Positions 1-7,515 of a DNA stretch of 19,974 nucleotides are shown here, in pieces (positions within the stretch are counted from its first letter, which is position 1; the number at the start of each line of letters is the position of its first letter). Position numbers and translations under genes: made by a program. The notes beneath the pieces were generated by a model. The model saw only the letters and a program-made list of their open reading frames with translations. It made no database searches and had not been told where the DNA came from. The DNA comes from Paenibacillaceae bacterium UBA6304 (lineage in GTDB: Bacteria; Bacillota; Bacilli; Paenibacillales; Paenibacillaceae), in assembly GCA_002439285.1 (NCBI GenBank), contig DJTQ01000164.1, forward strand, positions 1 to 19,974, written 5' to 3'.

Positions 1-414
1 GAACCGGTATTTACCGGCATTCCGTTTGTAAAGGATCAGAATCATCGATCCCTAGTTTTCCTGCTCCAAATGGAGGGGGCCTCATTTTTGTTTACAGGGG
101 ATATGGATGTATCGGCGGAACAGAAAGTGCTTGCCCTTGAATCGGAAAGACAGCTTACGCTGCCGCCTTCCGTTAATGTATTGAAGGTGGCCCATCACGG
201 AAGCAAGACATCAACCTCAGCCGAGTGGCTGGAACGGTTGCAAAGTAAGCTCTCGATCATTTCGGTCGGAGCCTCGAATACTTATGGTCATCCAAATCCC
301 GATGTGATGAAGCGCCTCGAAAGCGCGGAGAATTTCGTATACAGGACAGACCAACAGGGCGAAATTCAAATGAAGGTGAAATCGGGCTCCCTGTGGATAC
401 GTCATAAAAAATAA
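1..414 (+). CDS. comEC: ComEC DNA-uptake channel protein, C-terminal part (5' end outside window)
   Basis: The reading frame is open from base 1 and ends at TAA 412-414, giving 137 residues of the C-terminal end. They show a metallo-beta-lactamase-like fold: an LFTGD metal-site segment, then VLKVAHHGSKTS, an SVG..NTYGHP segment and YRTDQQGEI near the end. These are the hallmarks of the C-terminal (Rec2-type) domain of ComEC, the inner-membrane channel for single-stranded DNA during natural transformation; this domain is thought to degrade the non-transported strand. The membrane Competence domain lies upstream of the window. In Bacillus, comEC is followed closely by holA; here holA starts 9.2 kb downstream, which supports the assignment and marks an insertion. 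A free-standing metallo-hydrolase cannot be strictly excluded without the 5' part. Confidence 0.88.
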   Translation, partial: EPVFTGIPFVKDQNHRSLVFLLQMEGASFLFTGDMDVSAEQKVLALESERQLTLPPSVNVLKVAHHGSKTSTSAEWLERLQSKLSIISVGASNTYGHPNPDVMKRLESAENFVYRTDQQGEIQMKVKSGSLWIRHKK

Positions 415-415
415 C

Positions 416-444
416 TTTACACGTCTAATGAAACGTGATTTAAT
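416..444 (+). promoter_or_regulatory. Sigma-A promoter of the phosphatase/ABC-transporter operon
   Basis: TTTACA (416-421) and TTTAAT (439-444) are separated by 17 bases and each differs from the TTGACA/TATAAT consensus by one base. The predicted start point is about 450-452, which falls in the adjacent palindrome. It begins two bases after the comEC stop codon and is the only good promoter upstream of the gene at 557. Confidence 0.65.
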
Positions 445-449
445 ATACC

Positions 450-463
450 TGAAACCGGTATCA
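450..463. promoter_or_regulatory. Operator palindrome: CcpA cre-type or LacI-family site
   Basis: The 14 bases TGAAACCGGTATCA are palindromic at 12 positions around a central CG and fit every position of the CcpA cre consensus TGWAANCGNTNWCA. The site sits at the predicted transcription start of the promoter at 416-444, where a bound LacI/CcpA-type protein would block initiation. Two readers are possible: CcpA (catabolite repression) or the LacI-family protein encoded at 6245-7264. The sequence alone does not separate them. The CCTGAAA / TTTCAGG pair at 448-454 and 468-474 can also form a small hairpin in the transcript. Confidence 0.65.
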
Positions 464-556
464 TTTATTTCAGGATTTCGTTTCATGTCATTTCATTATG
501 TTTTGTTCTATTGTTTCAGCAGCTGCTAACAACAAAGCTTAACACACGGAGGTAGA

Positions 557-1162
557 ATGAAGTTATTTTTAATTCGTCATGGTCAATCGATCGGCAATTT
601 GTTTCTGGATGAAGATTTGCCGGACTCACCTTTGACTTCGACAGGTCTCTTGCAGGCTGATAGGGTTGCGTCGTTTCTCAGCCGTAAGTCGGTGACAAGG
701 ATTGTGTCCAGTCCGTTGATCCGTGCCATGCAAACGGCCAAGCCTCTCTCGGATCTGCTATCCATCCCGGTAGAGATATGGATGAATCTGTATGAATACA
801 GGGAGGGGCCAGCTTTTCATAGCTTGCCTCGCAAAGAAATTCAGAAGTTTGTGCCGGATGTCATGCTGCCGGAAGAAATTCTTGAGCCGGGTTGGAGCTG
901 TTCGGGTAGTGAGAACCGGGTGACTGTCGAGGATCGCGCGAAATCGATAGTCGAGCAGCTACGCCGATGTACTGATGGCGGTATCGCTCTTTTTGCACAC
1001 GGTATGTTGATCGACTTCTTGATCCGCGAGATATTGCAGCTTTCGAACGGATCGAATGTTCAGTTTGTACAAGCCAATACCTGTATTAACTGTTTCGAGC
1101 TGAATGATGACGGAGTTAAGGTTCTGAGCTTGAATCAAACGGAACATCTATGTTGCCATTAG
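557..1162 (+). CDS. Histidine phosphatase superfamily protein (phosphoglycerate-mutase-like), first of two
   Basis: This 201-residue protein has the layout of a cofactor-independent-fold histidine phosphatase: LIRHGQS with the phospho-accepting His8, SSPLIRAMQTA with Arg56, an acidic proton-donor candidate Glu80, and FAHGM with the second histidine His148. Family members are cytoplasmic phosphatases (PhoE, CobC, GpgP types) or mutases acting on small phosphorylated metabolites. The length and the lack of a PGM-type insertion favour a phosphatase; the substrate cannot be read from the sequence. There is no signal peptide or membrane segment. The ATG is preceded by GGAGGT (548-553) at short spacing. 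It is the first gene after the operator-bearing promoter, 76 bases ahead of a second, diverged family member and then a sugar ABC importer, so its substrate probably relates to the imported compound. Confidence 0.85.
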   Translation: MKLFLIRHGQSIGNLFLDEDLPDSPLTSTGLLQADRVASFLSRKSVTRIVSSPLIRAMQTAKPLSDLLSIPVEIWMNLYEYREGPAFHSLPRKEIQKFVPDVMLPEEILEPGWSCSGSENRVTVEDRAKSIVEQLRRCTDGGIALFAHGMLIDFLIREILQLSNGSNVQFVQANTCINCFELNDDGVKVLSLNQTEHLCCH

Positions 1163-1238
1163 ACTTCTTAATCTTCTTAATCTATCAAAATTAAACTAGC
1201 AAACATCGCTTTTTTGGCGAGAGGGAGATGAAACATCC

Positions 1239-1862
1239 TTGCATTTATACGTAATCAGACATTCTCAATCGACAATGAATGTAGGCCAAGGAGGCGGGGC
1301 CAATTGCAGACTATCCGAAATCGGCTCCTGGCAAGCAGAACAAATCCCGCAGTTTTTCGAGAATATTCCGATCAAATCCATTTTCTGCAGCCCGTTGAGA
1401 CGGACGATTCTGACGGCTTCGCCGCTGGCCAAGCAGAAGAACATGCCGATTATTCTGGTTCCGCAAATGTCGGAAATATTTAATGGAGACTGGGAGGATT
1501 ACCGCGATTATCCATGGGAGAGCTGCGAACAAATTGTAAGCGATTTCCCAAATACCAAGTTTCTGCATTCCCATGATCTTACCAGGTCTTGGTGGCCTGT
1601 ATGGCCTGAGACGCACGCACAGGTTAGAGTAAGAGTACAGTCCTTCTATGATGCGGAGATTGCTCCGTATTTCGGAACGGATGAACATATCGTTGTCTTT
1701 GGACATGGGCAATCCACTGCCGATTTGAAGCAGGTTGCCAATCCGGGTGATACCATTCCGGTATATAATGCGGGAATTGTGGAATTTGTGATGGACAGTG
1801 AAGGGAAATGCTTATCCGCTGATGTGCATACCGGTCATTTGGGACCGCATGTTTCCGATTAA
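1239..1862 (+). CDS. Histidine phosphatase superfamily protein, second of two, RHS variant
   Basis: This 207-residue protein has the same fold as the gene upstream: VIRHSQST with His8, CSPLRRTILTA with Arg55, acidic Glu79 and FGHGQS with His156. The usual RHG triad is RHS here, a substitution seen in some divergent members. Identity to the first protein is low outside the motifs, so this is not a recent duplication, and the two probably have different substrates or steps. The middle part (about residues 86-125) is rich in Trp, Tyr and Pro and may shape the substrate pocket. The start is TTG at 1239, 11 bases after GAGGGAG; an ATG at 1228 is in another frame. The stop is 24 bases before the solute-binding-protein gene, which suggests cotranscription. 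Confidence 0.83.
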   Translation: MHLYVIRHSQSTMNVGQGGGANCRLSEIGSWQAEQIPQFFENIPIKSIFCSPLRRTILTASPLAKQKNMPIILVPQMSEIFNGDWEDYRDYPWESCEQIVSDFPNTKFLHSHDLTRSWWPVWPETHAQVRVRVQSFYDAEIAPYFGTDEHIVVFGHGQSTADLKQVANPGDTIPVYNAGIVEFVMDSEGKCLSADVHTGHLGPHVSD

Positions 1863-1886
1863 TTTCAATAATAATGGGGGATATCC

Positions 1887-3170
1887 ATGATTAAAAAAAC
1901 GTTCAGTTTTATCCTTGCCTGTTCATTAGTGTTAGCGCTTACAGCCTGTGGTCCAAAACGTGATACCGCGCAAACTTCCGTACCTGCTGATAAAGTTCAG
2001 GAGGAAGCTGCCAAACCAGCTAAATTGACCATATGGGCTAATGAAGCGGAGAAAGAGCTTGAATCGATCCGTACGATTACCAGCAGATTCACGGCGGATC
2101 ATGGAATTGAAGTTGAAGTAATCCCATTAAACGCGCGCGAACAATCCAAAACATTCTCCCTCGATGGTCCTGCAGGACGCGGTCCGGATTTATGGTGGGC
2201 TACGCATAACTCCATGGGGAAGAACGTGCTCCAAGGATTGGCAGAACCTTATGAACTGGATGAGGAAGTGTTGAGTAACTACTCCGAGGAAGCTGTCAAG
2301 GCGGTAACGATTGATGGTAAAATTTATTGTTTGCCCATGGTCGTTGAAACGGCAGTCCTGTTCTATAACAAAAAGCTTCTGCCGGAGCAACCGGAATCTT
2401 GGAGTGAGTTGGAGAAGTTTGCTTCTACCTATAACGATCCTTCGCAGAATAAATACGGATTTCTGATTGATGGAACGAACTTCTATTATACGAATATGTT
2501 CATGCAAGGAAATGGTGGTTACATATTCGGTTATGACAAGGACAAAGGCTACGATGTTGAAGATATCGGCCTGAATAATGAAGGCGCTGTCAAAGGGGCG
2601 CAGATGATCCAATCCTGGTTTGCTAAAAACTATTTGCCGAAGTCGATTACGATCGATGTCATGGACGGATTGTTTAAAGAAGGAAAAGTCGGCGCTGTCA
2701 TGTCCGTACCCTCTTCATTGGTGAATTATGCCGGCGCCCTGGGAGATGACCTGGGAGTCGCTCCAATTCCGAAGCTGGATAACGGCGAGCATACCCCTTC
2801 GTTCCTGGGCGTCAAAGGTTGGGTGCTGTCTCCTTATTCCAAAAATAAAGAATGGGCATCGAAGCTGGCACTTTACATGACCAGCCAGACCTCGCTAGAG
2901 AATCATTTCCGCGTAGCGGGTGAGGTTCCGGCAACACTCGGCATTCTGACAAGTGATCTGATCACGAAGGATCCATATTTCTGGGCCGTTGCGGAACAGA
3001 GCAAATATGCTACGCCTACACCGCATATTCCGGAAATCTCTCAAACCTGGGAACCTATGAAGAATGCTTTTGTTTTCTTGTCGCAAGGCAATGACGCTAA
3101 AGAAGTGCTCAATGAAGCGGTTGACCAGATTAAGGAACAGATCAACATTAATAACTCATCAGCGAAATAA
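1887..3170 (+). CDS. Sugar ABC transporter solute-binding lipoprotein (MdxE/GanS/MalE type)
   Basis: The protein has 427 residues. A lipoprotein signal peptide is clear: basic MIKK, a hydrophobic stretch, then LTAC with Cys21 as the lipidated residue, followed by a linker rich in Ala, Glu and Lys. The mature part is a cluster-B type solute-binding protein (KLTIWANE..., GRGPDLWWATHN, GKIYCLPMVVETAVLFYNKKL, PESWSELEKFA, APIPKLDNG...FLGVKGWVLSPYSKN). It captures an oligosaccharide outside the membrane and delivers it to the permeases encoded next. The length fits B. subtilis MdxE and GanS. A GGGGGAT ribosome site precedes the ATG. No ATP-binding subunit lies in the operon, as is usual for Firmicute importers that share an MsmX-type ATPase. 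The ligand is unknown; maltodextrin is only the nearest family analogy. Confidence 0.9.
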   Translation: MIKKTFSFILACSLVLALTACGPKRDTAQTSVPADKVQEEAAKPAKLTIWANEAEKELESIRTITSRFTADHGIEVEVIPLNAREQSKTFSLDGPAGRGPDLWWATHNSMGKNVLQGLAEPYELDEEVLSNYSEEAVKAVTIDGKIYCLPMVVETAVLFYNKKLLPEQPESWSELEKFASTYNDPSQNKYGFLIDGTNFYYTNMFMQGNGGYIFGYDKDKGYDVEDIGLNNEGAVKGAQMIQSWFAKNYLPKSITIDVMDGLFKEGKVGAVMSVPSSLVNYAGALGDDLGVAPIPKLDNGEHTPSFLGVKGWVLSPYSKNKEWASKLALYMTSQTSLENHFRVAGEVPATLGILTSDLITKDPYFWAVAEQSKYATPTPHIPEISQTWEPMKNAFVFLSQGNDAKEVLNEAVDQIKEQININNSSAK

Positions 3171-3181
3171 TATGGTGCGGC

Positions 3182-3208
3182 AGATGAGGATACTCTGTAT
3201 CCTCATCT
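3182..3208 (+). promoter_or_regulatory. Intercistronic RNA hairpin between binding protein and permease genes
   Basis: AGATGAGGATA (3182-3192) and TATCCTCATCT (3198-3208) form a perfect 11-bp stem with a 5-base loop. No T-run follows, so this is unlikely to be a full terminator. In binding-protein transporter operons such hairpins commonly protect the upstream mRNA or attenuate read-through, so that more binding protein than permease is made. That role is inferred from position. Confidence 0.65.
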
Positions 3209-3245
3209 AACTAGTCCCCACTCGCCATCAGGGAGGTCTATTATA

Positions 3246-4544
3246 TTGAGCGAGCTCGAAGAAGAGAACCGCAAAACGGTTTCCCACAGTCCCAAAAGAG
3301 CAATGATGCTTTCAATCATACCGGGATTAGGACAGTTTTATAACCGAAGATATTTTAAGGGAATCCTCTTTTTTGTATTGATTGCTGCGTTCCTTGTCGT
3401 TTTCGGCAATTTTTTGAATATCGGCTACTGGGGATTGGTTACCTTGGGGACGATGGAGGGGGTGGACGATTCCAGAATGCTGCTCATTCAGGGCATTGTC
3501 TCCGTTATTCTTACAGCTTTCGCAATAGTCGTTTATTGGCTGAATTTGATCGATGCCAAAAGGGATGCCGAGAAAATCAAGGAAGGCTGGAAAGTGACTA
3601 CCTTGAGGGAAGGATTTAAGAACGCATGGGATAAGAGTTTTCCGTATGCGCTGGTGGCTCCCGGATTTTTCATGATTATTTTTGTGCTAATCTTACCTTT
3701 GCTGTTTATGGTGGCATTAGCTTTTACGAACTATAACATCTACAATTCGCCGCCCAAGTTTTTGCTTAGTTGGGTTGGAATGAAGAATTTCTTTAATGTC
3801 TTTTCCGTTCCGATGTGGCGCAATACGTTCTTCTCCGTGTTATCATGGACCATTATTTGGACGCTTGTGGCAACGACTTTACAGGTAGGCCTTGCGCTAT
3901 TCTTGGCAATTATCGTTAATGATAAACGGATTAAATTCAAGAAATTTATCCGCACCTTTCTGATTCTTCCCTGGGCGATACCTGGCTTCGTGTCGATCTT
4001 GACCTTTGCGGCTATGTTTAACGACCAGTTCGGCGCGGTCAATAATCAACTCTTGGCCCCGCTCGGAATCACCATTCCCTGGCTTACGGATCCTTTATGG
4101 ACCAAGGTTGCCATCATATTCGTCGAAGTTTGGCTCGGTTTTGCCTATGTATTTGCCTTGTTTACCGGGGTATTGCAAAGTGTGTCGTCAGACTGGTACG
4201 AAGCCGCGGAAGTGGATGGGGCCAGCAAATGGCAGAAGTTCCGCAATATCACGCTTCCCCATGTATTGTTCGCTTCCGCCCCGCTGTTGATCATGCAATA
4301 TACGGGCAACTTTAACAATTTTAATCTGATTTACTTGTTCAACCAAGGCGGGCCGCCGGTGCGGGGACAAACCGCAGGTTCAACAGATATCGTTATATCC
4401 TGGGTGTATAAGCTGACCTTTGATACGCTGAACTATAATATGGCTGCCGTGATTTCGATCATTCTCGGCGTGTTTGTCGCCTGCATTGCCTTTTTCCAAT
4501 TCCGACGTACTCGTTCCTTTAAAGAAGGGGGGACTAACGGTTGA
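3246..4544 (+). CDS. Sugar ABC transporter permease, MalF/MdxF type
   Basis: This 432-residue membrane protein has an N-terminal extension with two membrane segments (about 36-57 and 79-101), introduced by a PGLGQFYNRRYFKG motif as in MdxF/GanP-type permeases. The binding-protein-dependent permease core starts near residue 130, with several more hydrophobic segments. The EAA motif that contacts the ATPase is EAAEVDGASKWQKFRNITLP (319-338). It pairs with the permease downstream to form the import channel. The TTG start at 3246 is chosen because AGGGAGGT lies about 9 bases upstream; no in-frame ATG has such a site. Its stop overlaps the next start by four bases (TTGA), so translation is probably coupled. 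Confidence 0.9.
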   Translation: MSELEEENRKTVSHSPKRAMMLSIIPGLGQFYNRRYFKGILFFVLIAAFLVVFGNFLNIGYWGLVTLGTMEGVDDSRMLLIQGIVSVILTAFAIVVYWLNLIDAKRDAEKIKEGWKVTTLREGFKNAWDKSFPYALVAPGFFMIIFVLILPLLFMVALAFTNYNIYNSPPKFLLSWVGMKNFFNVFSVPMWRNTFFSVLSWTIIWTLVATTLQVGLALFLAIIVNDKRIKFKKFIRTFLILPWAIPGFVSILTFAAMFNDQFGAVNNQLLAPLGITIPWLTDPLWTKVAIIFVEVWLGFAYVFALFTGVLQSVSSDWYEAAEVDGASKWQKFRNITLPHVLFASAPLLIMQYTGNFNNFNLIYLFNQGGPPVRGQTAGSTDIVISWVYKLTFDTLNYNMAAVISIILGVFVACIAFFQFRRTRSFKEGGTNG

Positions 4545-5383
4545 ACGCCAAACTAAAATCGAGGCTTGAAGTAGCGGGAATTTATCTGGTTATCTTCATT
4601 ATGTTCCTGGTTATTATCTATCCTTTGTTATGGGTGTTCGGAATTTCGCTTAATCCGGGGACCAGCATGTACAGTGCGACGATTATCCCTAAAAATGCAT
4701 CAATAGAGCATTACAAGTGGCTGTTTACGAATCAGGATAGCAATTACTTGCTGTGGTATAAAAATACGTTGATTGTAGCCAGCGCGAAAACAGTTCTTTC
4801 ACTCACGGTGACGCTTTTTGTAGCCTATGCATTCTCGCGGTACAATTTTGTCGGACGAAAAAACGGTCTTTATGTCCTTATGTTAATCAAGATTTTCCCC
4901 GTGTTGATGGGGATGGTCGCCATTTATATTCTGCTCAATCTGGTAGGCTTGCTCGATTCGCTGCTCGGGTTAACCCTTGTATATGTGGGGACTTCCATTC
5001 CAACGCATGCGTTTTTGGTTAAAGGTTATTTTGACACGATACCGAGAGACTTGGATGAAGCGGCCAAAATTGACGGAGCCGGCCATTTCCGGATTTTCTT
5101 CCAGATTATTTTGCCTTTGGCCGTTCCGATTGTCGCTGTAGTTGCTCTGTTCAATTTTATGGCGCCTTTTATGGATTTCTTGTTACCGCGTATCGTGATC
5201 CGCAGTCCGGAAAACTATACGCTGGCACTCGGTTTGTTTAACCTGGTCAATCAGGAATTTGGACAGAATTTCACGCGCTTTGCCGCGGGCTCCATTTTGA
5301 TTGCCGTACCGATTGCGACTGTGTTCCTTTATTTCCAGCGGTATCTGATTAGCGGGTTGACCGCTGGAGCTTCAAAAAGCTAA
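4541..5383 (+). CDS. Sugar ABC transporter permease, MalG/MdxG type
   Basis: The 280-residue protein matches the length of MdxG (about 280). It has about six hydrophobic segments, with one at 12-34 and others at about 85-99, 107-138 and 141-160, and a final one near 250-268. The EAA loop EAAKIDGAGHFRIFFQIILP lies at 173-192 and docks the ATPase. It forms a heterodimer with the MalF-type permease encoded just upstream, whose stop codon overlaps this TTG start. GAAGGGGGG provides the ribosome site. A perfect hairpin starts four bases after the stop and probably ends the operon. There is no ATPase gene downstream. Confidence 0.9.
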   Translation: MNAKLKSRLEVAGIYLVIFIMFLVIIYPLLWVFGISLNPGTSMYSATIIPKNASIEHYKWLFTNQDSNYLLWYKNTLIVASAKTVLSLTVTLFVAYAFSRYNFVGRKNGLYVLMLIKIFPVLMGMVAIYILLNLVGLLDSLLGLTLVYVGTSIPTHAFLVKGYFDTIPRDLDEAAKIDGAGHFRIFFQIILPLAVPIVAVVALFNFMAPFMDFLLPRIVIRSPENYTLALGLFNLVNQEFGQNFTRFAAGSILIAVPIATVFLYFQRYLISGLTAGASKS

Positions 5384-5386
5384 ACC

Positions 5387-5431
5387 ATGCTTGAAGCCCG
5401 GTAATGGCTATAGATACCGGGCTTCAAGCAT
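5387..5431 (+). terminator. Long perfect hairpin ending the ABC-transporter operon
   Basis: ATGCTTGAAGCCCGGTA (5387-5403) and its exact complement (5415-5431) form a 17-bp stem with an 11-base loop, four bases after the permease stop. The downstream T content is modest (TCTTGGTG), so it may terminate imperfectly or act as an mRNA 3' stabiliser. The stem is equally strong on both strands. Confidence 0.75.
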
Positions 5432-5473
5432 TCTTGGTGAATAGCAACCGACAAAGGATGTGTGGTATGAACT

Positions 5474-6171
5474 ATGGCAAGTCCCTGGTATATTGGAACG
5501 CCGGAAATGATTATACGTTTGGTACTTTCGCTCTTATTGGGAGGCATTGTAGGGTACGAGAGAGAGGTTAACCGCCACGCTGCCGGGTTGAGAACCAATA
5601 TATTGGTTTGCGTGGGCTCGACCCTGATCATGCTATTATCAATTTATGGGTTTTCGAACTTTGTGAATGAACCGACCGTGCGGACCGATCCCGCCAGGCT
5701 AGCCGCGCAGTTATTAGCGGAATAGGCTTTTTGGGTGCCGGAACAATCATGCAGAAAGGCGCATCGATAAAAGGACTGACCACTGCGGCAACGCTATGGG
5801 TCATGGCGGCGATAGGCCTCGCGGTAGGCGCAGGATTTTATTATCCGGCCGTAGTAACTTGCCTTATTGTAATTATTTCGCTTAAAGCGTTAAATAAAGT
5901 AGAGCATCGGTTTCTGGCTTCCGGAAAAATTCATACTCTTAGAATTTCCCTGCCTCCCGCATCACCGAGTTTAGCGGAATTGTATGCCGTAATGACTTCA
6001 TTTCATCTTGATATTAAAACGATTAGCGTCGCAACCGAATATGACATGATCGGGAACGAAGTTCAGCGGATTAAAATTACTTTTGCCGCGCCTAAGGATG
6101 CGCCCTTGATTCAAGTCATGGAGAAGTTTCATGCTCTTCCGGGTGTATCATCCCTGCAAGTGGAAAGATAA
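5474..6171 (+). pseudogene. MgtC/SapB family membrane protein gene, interrupted by a 1-base frameshift
   Basis: The first frame (5474-5725, 83 residues) gives the N-terminal MgtC domain, with LLLGGIVGYERE, AGLRTNILVCVGS and RTDPARLAAQ, and then runs into TAG. The continuation lies in the +2 frame from about 5711: ISGIGFLGAGTIM, KGLTTAATLWVMAAIGLAVG and an ACT-like C-terminal domain ending at 6171. Restoring one G between 5710 and 5711 (CAG GTT ATT AGC) rebuilds the family motif AAQVISGIGFLGAGTIM and a protein of about 232 residues, the normal family length. MgtC-like proteins are inner-membrane proteins linked to magnesium or phosphate stress and, in pathogens, to control of ATP synthase. A sequencing error, a real pseudogene or programmed frameshifting are all possible. 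The start ATG has only a weak AGGA upstream, and an in-frame stop lies directly before it. Confidence 0.85.
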
Positions 6172-6244
6172 CTGGCTATGGTCCTGAAATTATAGTAAAA
6201 TATATACATTTATAAGTCCGGATTCTACTATTCATTAGAGGTGA

Positions 6245-7264
6245 GTGAAAATCGCAACGGTCAAAGATGTTGCCCGAGTAGCCGGCGTATCACCGGCAAC
6301 CGTATCCAGGGTAGTTACGAATAAAGGAAATACAACGGAGGAAATAAAGAAACGCGTACTTGAGGCTATGGAAGAACTGAAATATGTTCCTAACATTAAC
6401 GCGCAGTCGCTTTCTTCCAATAGATCCAGGACCATTTGTTTCTCGATTGCACGAAACCCGAAAGAAATACTCGGAAACTCATTCTTCAGCGACGTACTCT
6501 GCGGAATATCCGATGCGGCCAAACTGCAGGATTACAATCTGCAGTTTGCCTTGTTTCATACGATCGAAGAACAGATGGAAAAGTGCGTGAAACTGTATCG
6601 GCAGAAACAGGTGGACGGGTTTATTTTTACAAGTATCCGTTCATCCGACAAAGACATTTTGCTAAAAGGGCTGAAGGCGAAACATATTCCTTTTGTGATG
6701 ATCGGCAGCAGTTTATCGCACAGCGCTCTATCCATACACAATGACAATGTAAGGGATAGCTATGTTTCGACGAAGTATTTGGTGGACAAGGGCTATCGCC
6801 GGATTTTGTTCCTCACGCCTAGCTTGAAGCAGGATGTTATTTACGATCGAATCCATGGTTATCAGCGGGCGATCGAAGAAAGCGGCCTGAATTTATCTTC
6901 GGAATATATCGTTTACTGCGGGGATGAAGAGGATGAGGTGACCCAAGCGTTGGAGCAGGTGGAGAAAGAGGGGATCACCTTTGATTCGATTATCACCATG
7001 GAGAGCATCATGTCCTTAAGTGCATTGAAATATTGCCAGGCCAAAGGAAAGAAAGTCCCTGAAGATGTGGGGATTTTATGTTTCAATAATGCACCGTATT
7101 TGGATAAAGTATCCCCTTCCATCAGTTGCATTGACCTGAATCCGATTCTGCTCGGCAACGAGGCGTTTAAATTGCTGTTAGATTTGATTGAACAACCGTC
7201 CAATTCGTTCGTGAATAAAAGTATTACGCTTCCTTCGCAAATTATTGAGCGCCAATCTACTTAA
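6245..7264 (+). CDS. LacI family transcriptional regulator
   Basis: The protein has 339 residues. The N-terminal helix-turn-helix is typical of LacI proteins: ATVKDVARVAGVSPATVSRVV (about residues 4-24), then the hinge region with NAQSLSSNRS. The rest is a periplasmic-binding-protein-like effector domain (DGFIFTS, PFVMIGS, HNDNVRDSYVSTKYLVDKGYRRILFLTP, GILCFNNAPYLDKVSPSISCIDL). The start is GTG at 6245; TGA lies directly upstream in frame and no later start keeps the DNA-binding domain. The spacing to GAGGTGA is unusually tight, which may mean weak translation. It sits downstream of the sugar importer operon and is the natural candidate to read the operator at 450-463, with an imported sugar as effector. 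That pairing is an inference. Two hairpins follow the stop. Confidence 0.92.
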   Translation: MKIATVKDVARVAGVSPATVSRVVTNKGNTTEEIKKRVLEAMEELKYVPNINAQSLSSNRSRTICFSIARNPKEILGNSFFSDVLCGISDAAKLQDYNLQFALFHTIEEQMEKCVKLYRQKQVDGFIFTSIRSSDKDILLKGLKAKHIPFVMIGSSLSHSALSIHNDNVRDSYVSTKYLVDKGYRRILFLTPSLKQDVIYDRIHGYQRAIEESGLNLSSEYIVYCGDEEDEVTQALEQVEKEGITFDSIITMESIMSLSALKYCQAKGKKVPEDVGILCFNNAPYLDKVSPSISCIDLNPILLGNEAFKLLLDLIEQPSNSFVNKSITLPSQIIERQST

Positions 7265-7288
7265 AAGCATCTGACTTTTCACGCAGCA

Positions 7289-7324
7289 AGCTGGCACCGG
7301 CGCACCGCCGTCGTCGGCTTTTTT
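7289..7324 (+). terminator. Rho-independent terminator after the LacI gene (first of two)
   Basis: A GC-rich hairpin spans AGCTGG...CGGCG / CGCCG...GTCGGCT (7289-7319) with a small internal loop, and runs into six Ts. It lies 25 bases after the regulator stop codon. Confidence 0.8.
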
Positions 7325-7339
7325 ATTTCTTACTGCGAT

Positions 7340-7375
7340 AAGAGAGCCGCGCGGATGACGCGTTCTCTTTTTTTT
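7340..7375 (+). terminator. Second terminator in tandem, before the ECF sigma operon
   Basis: AAGAGAG...CGCG (7340-7353) pairs imperfectly with CGCGTTCTCTT (7359-7369), and eight Ts follow. With the hairpin at 7289 it insulates the ECF sigma operon from upstream transcription. The rest of 7265-7515 holds only this pair and the ECF promoter. Confidence 0.75.
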
Positions 7376-7459
7376 GGTATCCTTAGATGAGATTAAAGAC
7401 AGCGGGAATAGAATTTCAGACTTTTTTCCTATATTTTATTCAAATAAAAGTAACAACAT

Positions 7460-7488
7460 TGCAACAAATCTTTGGACGATCACGTCTA
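7460..7488 (+). promoter_or_regulatory. ECF-type promoter, likely autoregulatory
   Basis: TGCAAC (7460-7465), with the AAC core typical of ECF -35 elements, is followed after 17 bases by CGTCTA (7483-7488), the classic -10 of SigW/SigX/SigM-type ECF factors. It lies about 28 bases before the GTG start of the ECF gene, so the sigma factor probably drives its own operon. TTGCAAC and GTTGCAA (7459-7465, 7493-7499) form an inverted pair around it, possibly by chance. Confidence 0.78.
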
Positions 7489-7515
7489 TAAAGTTGCAAG
7501 GAAGGGGGAGCCTTT

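Noticed and set aside
5467..5571. Alternative ATG at 5467 for the mgtC-type gene
   Set aside because: It is in a different frame that ends after about 35 codons and lacks MgtC motifs; the frame from 5474 carries the family sequence.
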